64,000 bases of DNA, from NCBI GenBank assembly GCA_963838495.1, contig CAWIRC010000001.1, positions 2,480,001 to 2,544,000 of the forward strand, in the 5' to 3' direction. Numbering within the stretch: the stretch's first letter is position 1; each line of letters starts with the position of its first letter. Of this stretch, positions 1 to 12,152 are shown piece after piece. The notes under the pieces are model-generated. The model saw nothing but the letters and a program-made list of their open reading frames with translations. It was not told the origin of the DNA and made no database searches. This stretch comes from JBEKIK01 sp963838495. GTDB lineage: Bacteria > Planctomycetota > Planctomycetia > Pirellulales > Thermoguttaceae. Position numbers and translations under genes: made by a program.

Positions 1-3000
1 GGTGCAAGTCAGAATTCCGCTGCGCCGGGAAAACGCCCGGCCGATTGCGGACGTGCGCCACGCTCGACGGCCGGCCGCTGGAGGTGAAATGGGAGGCCGA
101 CGGCGCGGCGTTGGGCTTTGAGGCGGCGGAGCCCGGCGATTACCGCTTGGAATTGCAGTTTCGGCCCGTGCAGCGGGAGATGGGGGCATGGGGCGGTTTC
201 GAGATGCCCATTCTGCGCCTGGCCCACTCGCGTTTGGAATTGGCCCTGCCCGGCGAAATACCCGGCATCGAGGCGGCATCCGCCCTGGGTGCATCCGGCG
301 TGGAAAGCGATCCGCCCAGGTTTTGGGCCGAATCTGGGGCCAAGCAACAGCCTGGCGGTGCATTGGCCGGAATCGGCGGCAAAAAGCGGCGCGGCAGGCG
401 GGATTGAAGCCGATCAACTCACTTGGCTTAGGATGCGGCCCGGCTCGGTTGCGGTCGAGGCCCGCTTTAAATTTCACCTTCCTGAAAATCAGGTCCGGCG
501 CCTGCAATTCGCGGCCGATCCGCGCTGCACCTCTTGCCATTGGAAGGCAAGGATCCGCCCGGCGTACATGTTCGTTCGGACGGGGCCAATCGGCAGATCA
601 TCACTTTGCAATGGAGCCGGCCGCTGGCCGGAGCGGCCGCGGTCGATCTTACGTTTTTACTGACCGGTGCCTCGGGCGTGGGCAATTTCCGCCTGCCGCA
701 GATCGAGCCGCTGGACGCACAAAAGATCAACCGTTGCTTGGCCGTTTCGGTCGATCCCATATTGGAATACGAAACGCAAGGCTCGCCGGAGCCGGCCGCG
801 GCAACAACCGCGGAGTTACAGAAAAACTGGGATCTGGCCAATCCCGCGCCGCTCTTGGCCTATCGGCTGGAAAGCGACAAGCCGGATTGGAGCATCTCGA
901 CCCGGCCGCGCGAACCGGAAACCCCGGCCGAGCAAACCGTGGCCCTAAGCTACGATCAAAATAAAGTCGATGTGTATTTCGAGGCCCAAACGACCGCGGC
1001 TTCAAGGTATGCCTTTCAATACCGGTTGGCCGCATCTCCGGCGATGAAAGTTCTAAATGCATCGGTGCGCAAAGAAGGCGTCGAGCAGGCGGCGCGATGG
1101 TCGCAAGAGGCCGACGGCACAATCACAATCTTCCTGGCGGGCCCGGCGGACGGCAAGCAACAGCTTTTCCTTCACGGCGAAATGCCCTTGGAAACAGGGG
1201 AACAAACGCCCTTGCCCAACATACGCCTGGATCGCCACCGCCTGCAATCGACCACGGTCAAGGTCTTCCGCCGCCTGGACGTGGATCTGGATGTGATCTT
1301 GCCTGAAGAAAAAATGTCCACTCTCCCTTTGGGAGAGGCCGTCAAAACTAAGTCCCCTCTCCCGACCAACCGACCATGCTTCGCATGGTGCCCGTCGGTG
1401 CCCGGAGAGGGCCAGGGTGAGGGCATCTCCGAACTGGGCCGGCTGGTGAAAACTTTTCGCTTGGAAGGCGACGGTTCCATACAAGGCGAAGTGCATTTGA
1501 GGACCAACCGTCCTAAAATCGATGCAAAACAGGTTACCCGCATGTTTTTCGACTGGCAGAAATGGATGGCGCAGGCCGATTTTCTATTTGACATAACAGG
1601 CGGCCTGGCCGATGAGTTTTGGCTCAAGGCGCCCAAATTGTGGAAAGGGCCGTATACAATTGATCCGCCTGCCGTTGTAAAAGCGGGAGAAATTCTCGGC
1701 GATGCCAGGCAATTACTTATTCAACCCGCATCGGCCGCGCGTGGCCGTTATCGTTTCAGCATCAGCGGCCCATTGGAAACCGAGCCCGGCCAGGCGCCGC
1801 TGGCACCGGATATTATTTTGTCAAGAGCGGAAAAATATTCGCGCTGGCTGGTTCTGCCGAGACAATTGAAAGGTCAGCCGGCTGAGTGGGAGACGCGAGG
1901 TTTGCGTGCGGGGGAATTGCCCGCCGAGTTGGCCCCTATGCAGGATGGGAATGACTATTTCACCTTCGAGATCGTGGGCGATGGGCCCAAGGCAGTTCTT
2001 TGCACACATGCCGTAGCATCCGGCCCGGCCAAGGTTTATCTGGCCGACGTGCAATTGGCATGGCAGGCAGACGGCGCCTGCCGCGGAACCGCTGTTTTTG
2101 ACCTGGATCCCGGCGGAGAAAAGTTCTGCCCGTTAAATCTGCCCGAGGGCTGCGAATTGGTCCATGCGGCCATCGATGGGCGGCTCGCATCGCCGGTTTG
2201 CAACTGGTCCGGGAAAGTGGAAATTGCCCCTGGTCTCCGCGCGATTGCCGCAGCGTATCGAGGTTGTGTTTCGGCAGAAGCTGATCGATCCGCTTGGTTG
2301 TGGACGGCGCGATTTGGCCGCACCTTCCTTGGGCGACGTGCCGGCGGCGCGGACTTTATGGACGATTTTCTGCCCGCCGTCGCTTATACTTCAGAAAGAC
2401 AAGGACGAGAAGGCGTCAACACCGGCCGATCAACAGCGGATTCGCGCCCGTACTGCCGCCGCCATGATCGCCTCGGCCGAGAACCAATTATCGCCTGACG
2501 ACGCCGAAGAAACGCTCAACTGGTATCATGCCGGAGTCCGGCAATTGTGCTCCACCTTGGCGGCAATGCGGCGAGAACCGGCTTTGACGGCCGATCCGGA
2601 ATTGGCGCGGGAAGTATTGGAGGAAATCGAAACCGCCCAGCGGGATCAGGCCGAGTTTGCCCAGCGGATCGGTCTGAGCAAAGTATGGGCGGAGGCCAAA
2701 GCGGAATCGCGCTCAGTCGGCGAGACATCAGATTACAGCCGCCTCCGGCCCGGCGATGCGGCCGGAGCGGCCCATTTCGCCGTTGACGGCCCGGCAACGT
2801 CAATCAACATCGAATTAAAGCCCGTCGAACACATAACCGCGGCCGGGCGAATCGCCGCTTCGTTATGCCTGGCAGGCGTTGTTGGTTTGTTCATCCTGGG
2901 TCTGCGCCGCGGCACGTGGGCGATGATTCTCAAAAAACGGCCCTGCGCCGTCAGCGTCGCCGCCGGGCTGGCGTGGTGGTGGTGGCTGCGGCCCAGCGCC

Positions 3001-3093
3001 TTGGGCCTGGCCGTGGCGGTTTTGATAATCGTTTGCCGGCTCGTCCATCGGTGGCAAATGCCCCAAACAAAATCGGGTAGCACAGGTTCTTGA
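1..3093 (+). CDS. Large hypothetical membrane-anchored protein (5' partial, frame broken)
   Basis: I do not recognise the family. The 5' end lies outside the window. One protein reads through only if the frame changes near 55, 300-330, about 530 and about 2235; the longest unbroken stretches are 534-2498 and 2164-3093. The body looks beta-rich with no catalytic motif I can name. The last ~80 codons (from about 2840) hold two or three hydrophobic segments, so a C-terminal membrane anchor is likely. An in-frame dispersed repeat sits at 1321-1423 and adds about 35 unrelated residues. The gene lies 200 bp upstream of blaI. The frame breaks may be sequencing errors, as in many genes of this window, or true decay. 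Confidence 0.5.
1321..1423. repeat. Dispersed repeat family B, copy 1 (inside a coding region)
   Basis: A GC-rich palindromic block with the cores CCCTCTCCCGACCAA and GGTGCCCGGAGAGGG, ending in GGGTGAGGGC. The same cores occur at 6473-6532 and 22,190-22,248. Here the block is read in frame by the surrounding gene. A smaller stem (CTCTCCCTTTGGGAGAG) precedes it, and a similar small stem precedes copy 3. Confidence 0.8.
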
Positions 3094-3190
3094 ACCTGTG
3101 CGGCCTTGCCGCAAGAGGTTGGCGGAAAACGGATCTCTTATCATGCCCACATGAAACCGCACCGCACCGATGCAAGAATCGGCGCTACCT
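3074..3190. repeat. Dispersed repeat family H, copy 1
   Basis: A roughly 115-bp element between the first gene and blaI. It opens with GGTAGCACAGGTTCTTGAAC and closes with CAAGAATCGGCGCTACC, so its ends GGTAGC and GCTACC are inverted. A diverged copy with the same start, middle (CGCAAGAGGTT) and end lies at 45,276-45,384. Confidence 0.6.
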
Positions 3191-3225
3191 GGCTGATACT
3201 TTTCTAAAATTTCCCCGATATTCCC

Positions 3226-3290
3226 TTGACATCTTACGGCGGCGGTCGTAAAATTGCCTGTTGTACGACAGTTGCCGTAAGATGAGGAGA
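3226..3290 (+). promoter_or_regulatory. blaI promoter with overlapping operator dyads and RBS
   Basis: TTGACA (3226-3231), a 17-bp spacer and TAAAAT (3249-3254) form a near-consensus sigma-70 promoter. A perfect 11-bp inverted repeat, CATCTTACGGC (3230-3240) and GCCGTAAGATG (3274-3284), starts at the -35 box. A second dyad, GTCGTA (3245-3250) and TACGAC (3264-3269), is nested inside and covers the -10. BlaI-family operators are dyads containing TAC/GTA half-sites, so autorepression is likely. GAGGAGA at 3284-3290 is the ribosome-binding site. Confidence 0.75.
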
Positions 3291-3297
3291 ATCTCTC

Positions 3298-3690
3298 ATG
3301 GGGAAACCGATAGCCTCGCTTGGCGAATTCGAAATCCAGGTCCTGCGCTTGGTTTGGCGGCACCAACCGTGCACCGAGCGGCAGATCAGCGACCTGGTAA
3401 AAAAGGAACGTTCGGTAGCCCGCACCACCGTGCTTAAGACCCTGCAACGGCTGGAGGCCAAGGGGCTTTTGGCCCGGACCCCGGGCGAGCCGCCGATCCG
3501 CTTCCGCGCGGCAATAGACGAGCGGCGCATGGTCCCGGCATTGATCAACAAATTCGTCGAGGGGATGCTGGGCGGTTCGCCCGGACCGCTGGTCGCCTAC
3601 CTTGCCGAGTCCGGCAAGCTCTCGGAAAAAGATCTCAAGGCCCTGCGTGCGATCGCCCAGAAAATCGGCCAGCCGCCGGAGAAAAAATAA
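3298..3690 (+). CDS. blaI: BlaI/MecI/CopY-family transcriptional repressor
   Basis: A 130-residue winged-helix repressor, the normal length for the family. The N-terminal ~75 residues give the penicillinase-repressor fold, including the region AYTTVLKTLQRL seen in BlaI proteins as ARTTVLKTLQRLEAKGLL here. The rest is the dimerisation helix region. The ATG follows a strong GAGGAGA site. It lies 11 bp upstream of an M56 peptidase gene, the standard BlaI-BlaR1 arrangement: the peptidase senses an envelope signal and triggers loss of the repressor. In planctomycetes such pairs are numerous and are not necessarily linked to beta-lactam resistance. Dyads over its own promoter suggest that it represses this operon. 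Confidence 0.9.
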   Translation: MGKPIASLGEFEIQVLRLVWRHQPCTERQISDLVKKERSVARTTVLKTLQRLEAKGLLARTPGEPPIRFRAAIDERRMVPALINKFVEGMLGGSPGPLVAYLAESGKLSEKDLKALRAIAQKIGQPPEKK

Positions 3691-3701
3691 TTGGTGCCGT
3701 C

Positions 3702-4673
3702 ATGATAAATATAATCCTGACTATTAACGGCTGGGCGGAAGGATGGTTGAAACTGATGGGGGCCGTGCTTTGGCAATCGGCGTTGCTCATTGCGATTGCG
3801 GTTTTGATCGCCTGGCTGTTGTGCCGTTCATCGCCGGTGGTCCGCTACTGGCTATGGCAGATCGTGGCCATAAAATTATTGCTCATGCCGTTTTGGAGCC
3901 TGGCCATTCCCTTGCCCACGTGGTGGCATAATACACTACCACAGCAGCCCGTGGCATATCAGTCCGAAAAAATTGTCAACAAAGAATCGACCCCGCCGAT
4001 TTTACCGCGTCCTTTGGGATTAACAAATAGTCCCGATATGGGCGCGGCTCGCTTGCCGTCGCTTTGGGATAATATCGGCCAAATAAAATGGCAAACGTGG
4101 CTTTTGTTGATTTGGCTCGTGATCATATTCTGGCAACTCGCGCGGCTTGTAATGCAGCGTATTCGTCTGGCAAAACTGCTTGAACAAGCGGTTCCCGCAA
4201 AAGCGGAGACGGCCGGACTGGTGGCCGAACTGGCGGGGCGGATCGGACTGCGCCGCGCACCCGCCGCGTTGTCCATTGGGGGCGATTGCCCGCTTTTCGT
4301 ATGCGGCCTGCGCCGGCCGCGGTTGATATTGCCGGAGCGGCTCCTGGACTCACTTGATCAATCCCAGCGCAGGCAGGTTATTTTGCACGAACTGGGGCAT
4401 ATAAAACGGCACGATTTGGCCTGGGGTTGGCCGGCCGAGATCGTGCGCATGGTTTTCTTTTTTAATCCGCTGGTGTATTGGGTCGCCTACCGTCTGCGGC
4501 TGGAGCGGGAACTGGCCTGCGACCAGTTGGCGATGGCCCGCTCCGGCCATCCGCCCGCCGACTACGCCCGCACGCTGGTCCAGGTCGTCAGCCACGCATC
4601 CGAGCCGGCCTCCGTGCAAGCCGCCGCCATCGCCGCCGGCCTGGCGGGCGGGGAGAAAAAGGATGAGGGGTGA
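3702..4673 (+). CDS. M56 (BlaR1-type) membrane metallopeptidase, N-terminal half
   Basis: A zinc metallopeptidase of the BlaR1/MecR1 type embedded in the inner membrane. Hydrophobic segments lie at about residues 15-40, 45-65 and 125-150. The zinc motif HELGH is at about residue 229, followed by a second helix (FFNPLVYWVAYRLR) and the ELACDQLA motif that supplies the third ligand. The reading frame stops at residue 323, exactly where a 7-bp repeat (GGATGAG) begins, giving an abrupt end GGEKKDEG. In planctomycete homologues the chain continues into a segment with FWRRRL and LSRRNL motifs; that segment is in the next gene. I infer that the gene was split by repeat insertion. Confidence 0.85.
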   Translation: MINIILTINGWAEGWLKLMGAVLWQSALLIAIAVLIAWLLCRSSPVVRYWLWQIVAIKLLLMPFWSLAIPLPTWWHNTLPQQPVAYQSEKIVNKESTPPILPRPLGLTNSPDMGAARLPSLWDNIGQIKWQTWLLLIWLVIIFWQLARLVMQRIRLAKLLEQAVPAKAETAGLVAELAGRIGLRRAPAALSIGGDCPLFVCGLRRPRLILPERLLDSLDQSQRRQVILHELGHIKRHDLAWGWPAEIVRMVFFFNPLVYWVAYRLRLERELACDQLAMARSGHPPADYARTLVQVVSHASEPASVQAAAIAAGLAGGEKKDEG

Positions 4674-4680
4674 AAGATAG
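4661..4680. repeat. Heptanucleotide repeat, GGATGAG type
   Basis: Two to three imperfect units of GGATGAG/GGGTGAA. They supply the last codons and the stop of the M56 peptidase reading frame. Confidence 0.6.
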
Positions 4681-4783
4681 GCGAGCGGCCGGCGTGAGCC
4701 GGCTGAGACGTGAAACCGCTTGCGGTTTCGCGCCGACTACTGAGAACTGACTACCGAGAACTGTGAACTGTAAACCGTAAACC
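4681..4783. repeat. Palindromes and heptanucleotide repeats splitting the M56 gene
   Basis: Two small palindromes (GCCGGCGTGAGCCGGC and GAAACCGCTTGCGGTTTC) are followed at 4736-4783 by 7-bp units of the GAACTGT/AAACCGT type. The block separates the catalytic half of the peptidase from its apparent C-terminal half. Confidence 0.75.
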
Positions 4784-4800
4784 ATACAAGGAAAATCGCC

Positions 4801-6424
4801 ATGGCAAACCAATACGGTCCTTGGGCCACGCTTATCGACACCGGCGTGAATCCGCAGCTCAGCTCATTTTGGCGGCGACGGCTGGCGATGCTCGTGCCTG
4901 CCAGCCACACCAGCCCGATCCTGTCGCGCCGCAATCTGTTCTTTCTTGCATTGGCGGGAATACTCGCATGTATCCTGCCGACGGTTTTTTTTACGCCGGT
5001 TGACGCCCAGGAAAAAAAGCCGGCGAATGAGAAAACGCAAGCAGGGACAAAAACCGGAGGCGGATCGATGATCATTGGCGGCATCACGTTTTCTGCAGGC
5101 AATGCGGCGGACAATGGCAAAGCGACAAAGTCGGGGGAACCTGCCTTGAATGGGCCAATATCATTCGAGGGCGAGGGATCCATTTCACCTTCTCATCCAA
5201 ATGACCTCGATTTCCCCTTTTATGGGCCCTTGCTCAACGACCTGACGCGCAAGGAACTGAATCTAAGTGCAGAGCAGGAACAGAAGCTCAAGGAAATCGA
5301 TCGCAATTACCGGGCCGAATACCGGCCCAAAGAAAAAGAACTTATCCGAAAATATGACCAGGAAACGGCCAAGTCCCCGCCGGAAGAAAAAAACAAAAAG
5401 ATGGATGAACTCTGGCAGACAATACGACGCCAGGCAAGAACCGTGCGCAAGCAGATCGAGGAGGTGCTAAGTGCCGAGCAATTGGCGAAACTCAGAATGC
5501 TCGTGCTGTACGAATTCGAACCCTCAACATTACTTTATAACATGCGCGATCCACAATGGTTCAACCGTATAAGTAAAGAGCAGAAGCATGAACTTGAGAA
5601 TCTTGGGCAAATTTATCAGACAACCTTAATGGAGACGGCAGCCAAGGTTCGGCAGGCCAAGCTGGAAAACGACGAAAAAACAATCGCCGTGGTCAGCCCT
5701 CAGCAGCGGGCCGATATTGAACGCCAAATCCATACGGACGATTTTGGAAAGCCCCAGATTTTCGGATGGCAACTTCATTTCCGCTCCGATTCGCAAAATG
5801 GCACTAACCACATGGAGTATCCGGAACTGTGGGAAGTCGAAGATGCATTGAAACTGAGCAAAGAGCAATTGAATAAAATATTTGACATTTTCGTCAAGTC
5901 TCAAGCATCTCGCGATCTCTACGAACTCTATGCGAAACATGTAACATCGTTTAATAAGTCGCCCCGAGCTAACAATGCAAGTGGCGGTAAAACTGCGGTC
6001 GCCGTGGGAACACTAACATTGAGTTCGGAAGCGGAGGGGGCATGGGGTCCGGAAGGTGCATTGAGCGCCAGCAAAGCCGAATTCAAAGACACCGATCAGA
6101 CCGAGTTCAAGCAAAAGGTGGACGATCTGAAAAAACAACTCCGCCAACAAATCAACGCTGTGCTCACTCCCGAACAATCGGAGGCACTCGATAAATTGCT
6201 GCTGCAAATGGCCGTAGCGCGGCGCAAGAGACGATCACGTCCTGAATGACATTCATGCTACGCAACAACAAAAAGATGAAATATACCGTCTGTGGGTAGA
6301 AGGCATCGAGATCACGGGACAACTTTGGCATAAAATAAAAGAGAAACAAGTCGATTCTCTTTCGCCGCAACAGCGCCAGAAGTGCATGGAGGAATTGGAG
6401 CGGCGTGAGTGGCCAAATTTCTAA
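4801..6424 (+). CDS. C-terminal half of M56/BlaR1-like protein with LTxxQ-like helical repeats
   Basis: The start resembles the region that follows the catalytic domain in planctomycete M56 proteins (FWRRRLAMLV, then LSRRNL). One membrane helix follows at about residues 42-63, with an Ala-Gln end that could be exported. The rest is charged and helical, with repeated LSxEQ or LTPEQ motifs at about residues 158, 223, 356 and 459. These recall the periplasmic LTxxQ/Spy chaperone fold. The uninterrupted frame ends at 6249. A one-base shift near 6220-6240 would extend the protein to 6424 with a matching helical tail that has another SPQQR motif. It may act as an independent envelope sensor or be the severed half of the upstream peptidase. 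Confidence 0.6.
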
Positions 6425-6472
6425 CGGCCCTTAAAAACGGCGCCGCTGCAAATCGATATGAGAAGCCGCCAA

Positions 6473-6532
6473 TCGCCCTCACCCTAACCCTCTCCGGGCA
6501 CCGACCGAAGGTTGGTCGGGAGAGGGGACTCT
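6473..6532. repeat. Dispersed repeat family B, copy 2 (intergenic)
   Basis: GCCCTCACCCTAACCCTCTC and GTTGGTCGGGAGAGGGG form the arms of a palindrome between two convergent genes. It shares its cores with the copies at 1321-1423 and 22,190-22,248. Confidence 0.8.
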
Positions 6533-6562
6533 TTTACAGCGAAATGGATGCGTTTTTTCGTG

Positions 6563-8715
6563 TTATTGTATAGGAGGTTTCGCAAGGCTGGCGCGGTAGG
6601 CACTAATCCATTCTTCAATTTGCTTCGCCAGGGCGGCTTTTTCCTGCGATCGGGCAAGATCGAGGGCCTTTTGGGCCGTGGCCAGAGCCCGCGACGATTG
6701 ACGCAAATTGGCATAAGCCACGGCGAGATTGAATTGGACCTCGACGAAATCGGGTTTCAGGCTGAGGGCCTTTTCATAATGTTCGATGGCCTCTTGCGGG
6801 CGTCCCATTCTGATCAGCACGGCGGCCAGATTGTTAAGTGCCGCGGGGTAATTTGGCCGCAGTTTTATGGCTTGCTCGAAATAAGGCACGGCCTCCCGGT
6901 ATCGGCCGGTATTGACCAAAGCTACACCCAGGTTGTAATGTGGTTCCGGGCGGTCTGGTTCCAGGCGTATGGCTTGATCGTACTGTTCGATCGCTTCTGG
7001 AAACCGGCCGGCGTCGAAAAATGCGTCGGCCAGGTTGCAGCGGGCCTCATAGAAATCGGGTTTCAGGCGCAATGCCGCGCTGGAGTAGGGGATCGCATCC
7101 TGGGGCCGGCCCATCTTCACCAGCGCCAGCCCCATGTTGCTCTGGCTCTCGGGATAATCGGGACGGACCTGGATGGCGATTTGCAGAAGATCGATGGCCT
7201 CCTGGTACTGTTTTGATTGCATCAATGTGGCGGCCAGATTGCATAGTGAGTCGGCGTGCTTGGGTTGGACGCGGAGGACTTGCTCATATTGTTCGGCCGC
7301 CCCGCGGGGATCGCCGGCTTTGTAGAGGGCTACGCCCAGGTTGTAGTGGCCTAGCCAGTAACCGGGATTTTTTTCCAGGGCCGTTCGATTGTAAATGATG
7401 AGGTCGCGATATATGCCGCATTGCCTCGAAGTCATAAAGGCGAGGACTCCGAGGGCCAAGGCCGCCACGATCGGGACCGTCGCGGCCGCGTGTTTTTTGC
7501 TCCCCGTCCGCCGCTTCCAGGCTGTAAAACCCGCCGCCGCCAATGAGATGACCGCGATGATTGCAATGTGCTGATACCGGTCGGCCACCAGCGAATGACG
7601 CATGAATCCCACGTCGGTAAAGCCCATCACGGGAAAAATCGCGACGCAGAAAAATCCCCAGGCGAATAAGAAAGGGCGGCTCCAGGCGTTTCGATACGAC
7701 CATAACACCGCTGTAAGGCTGATCGCGGCCACAAGCGGCAGCCACCAGAGTGGATCGCTCGCTTGGATATTCCACTGTGGATAAATGGGATCCAAGTCCA
7801 AGGGGAAAAACGCCTTGTAAAGGTAGAACCAGATTGTGCCCGGGCGCCCAGGATGCGATCCCATAAACCGGCGGCGCGAAATACCGTGCCCGTATCGCGC
7901 ACCTGGAACCACATGTTCGCCCTGGTCAGGATGCCTGCCAAAACAAAAAACGGCGAAATCCAGGCAAAATCCCGCCACTTTAGCGGCCGCAACCACCAGA
8001 CGATCCCCACGAGCAGCACCGGCAAAACCACCGCCGATCCCTTGCCGAGCATGGCCAATAAAAACGCCGCCAGGCTCAGGAAGTACCAGCGGTTGAAGGA
8101 TGAAGGATCAGGGATGAGGGATGAGGGATGAGCGATTTGTTTAGCCGCGAGCAGGCACCGTTCGGAGAATGGTCGGCAAGCACGTTCTATGAATTTGAAA
8201 TACCATAAAATCGAAAACTGGAAGAACAGCATCGCCATCAGGTTTTTTCGCGAGGCGATCCAAGCGACGGATTCCACGTTCACCGGATGGAGGGCAAATA
8301 TCAAGGCCGCCAAATATGCCCCCGGAATGGACAACTTCCGCAGGATCAGCCAAACCAGCAAGGCCTCGGTCGTGTGCAAGATTAAATTAGTGACGTGGTA
8401 GCCGAGGGGATTCATCTCCCAGAGCCGCCATTCTAGCCAGAATGCGGAATTGGTCACCGGCCAGAAGTCTATCTCTTTATTGGTGCACCAGATATATGAC
8501 AGGCCCTCCGGGGCCTTGACCAGTTGGTTTTCGGTCAGCAGTTTATCATCGTCCCAGATAAAATCGCCGTTTATGGCGGGGAGATATGCGATAAAAACGC
8601 AGGCGGCAATTATCGCAACTCCAGATAAAACGCGGAAATTCATCGGCGGCTGCGCGAAGTTTCTTCGCAGAATTGGCTCGGGCCGATCGCTTAAGGATTT
8701 GTTCCGCTTGGACAT
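6563..8715 (-). CDS. TMTC-like multipass membrane protein with C-terminal TPR repeats (one frameshift)
   Basis: The N-terminal ~400 residues are multipass membrane with a GT-C-like first loop (FIWDDDKLL) and the HPVNVESVAWIASRKNL motif typical of TMTC-family proteins. These proteins are related to protein O-mannosyltransferases. The C-terminal ~250 residues contain about six to seven TPR units (for example YNLGVALYKAGDPRGAAEQY). The frame changes near 7843, in a GC-rich run, so the track splits into 8715-7627 and 7996-6563. A GGATGAG heptad array at 8098-8139 is read in frame in a loop before a membrane helix. The role is probably envelope glycosylation or export, which is inferred. Confidence 0.75.
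8098..8139. repeat. Heptanucleotide repeat inside the TMTC-like gene
   Basis: Six units of the GGATGAG type (GGATGAA, GGATCAG, then three GGATGAG, then a degenerate unit). It is read in frame on the minus strand as a short Pro/Ser-rich insert (HPSSLIPDPSSF). Confidence 0.85.
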
Positions 8716-9105
8716 GCGAGGAGTGCTCGACAGGAAAATATGTTATTATATCCATCATACAATATCCCAAGCGAGCCTGCCACAAGAACATCATAAAGAA
8801 GGTTTTTGCAGGTGGTTTTTCATCGCAAAGCCGCAAGCGGTTTTCACGCTGGGGGCAATAGAAAAGACGCAATCAAAGCCCCCGGTGTGTTCACCGGAGG
8901 CTAAATATCATGCAGGTGAAAATGGCGATCGCGGCCGAACGTGCTGCGAAGCGCCCGTCGCAACATTATTATTTAGAGCTTCTAACAGAATGAAATGAAA
9001 CGGGATTTTGTGTGCCACTGCTTGCTCACAAGCAGTGTTTTTTCGCTGTTTTTGACGGCACTGCTTGCAAGCAAGCAGTGGCACACGTCATTTTGTCAGA
9101 CGCTC
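8716..9105. other. Intergenic region with two hairpin repeats
   Basis: No gene seen. A hairpin with CCGGTG and CACCGG arms lies at 8876-8905; it ends in GGCTAAAT and matches a dispersed family (family I). A long inverted repeat with GTGCCACTGCTTGC and GCAAGCAGTGGCAC arms spans about 9011-9087 just past the topA stop. It could end topA transcription but has no clear T-run. Confidence 0.5.
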
Positions 9106-11781
<2,676 letters not shown>

Positions 11782-12152
11782 GGTGATCTTGGGATATAAA
11801 GAAGTTACAGGGCATTGAGTGTTTTTTTGCCGCTAATGTCGGGGCAGAAGTTAAACTGCCGCCCCCAACGTAGAAGTCTACCGTGTAATATATGATCGGA
11901 GAAAGGGTGGTAAATAACAACCTATTCCGGGGTGTATTCAATAGGATTCAACGTCGTTTAAGTCATGTAATTATTTATAACTCGCATGCGAATCCAATCC
12001 CCCTAAGCCGGACTGGCATTGCATTTATGCCAAAGCCTAATAAAATTGCCGGATTACGTCCATACTAATGCAAGGATAGAATTACTCTTGCCTCAATAGA
12101 CTTGTCAAGTCTGAATTATAGCACAACCCCCACTTTAGAAGGATAAGCTTAT
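11782..12152. other. Divergent intergenic region between topA and the SurA-like gene
   Basis: It holds a degenerate copy of palindrome family A at 11,838-11,870 and otherwise AT-rich sequence that should contain both promoters. I could not place a convincing -35/-10 pair. AGAAGGATAAG before 12,153 is the ribosome-binding site of the downstream gene. Confidence 0.5.
11838..11870. repeat. Palindrome family A, degenerate copy 1
   Basis: GGGGCAG...TTAAACTGCCGCCCCC keeps the outline of family A (GTTGGGGCGACAGTT and its complement) with several mismatches. Confidence 0.6.
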
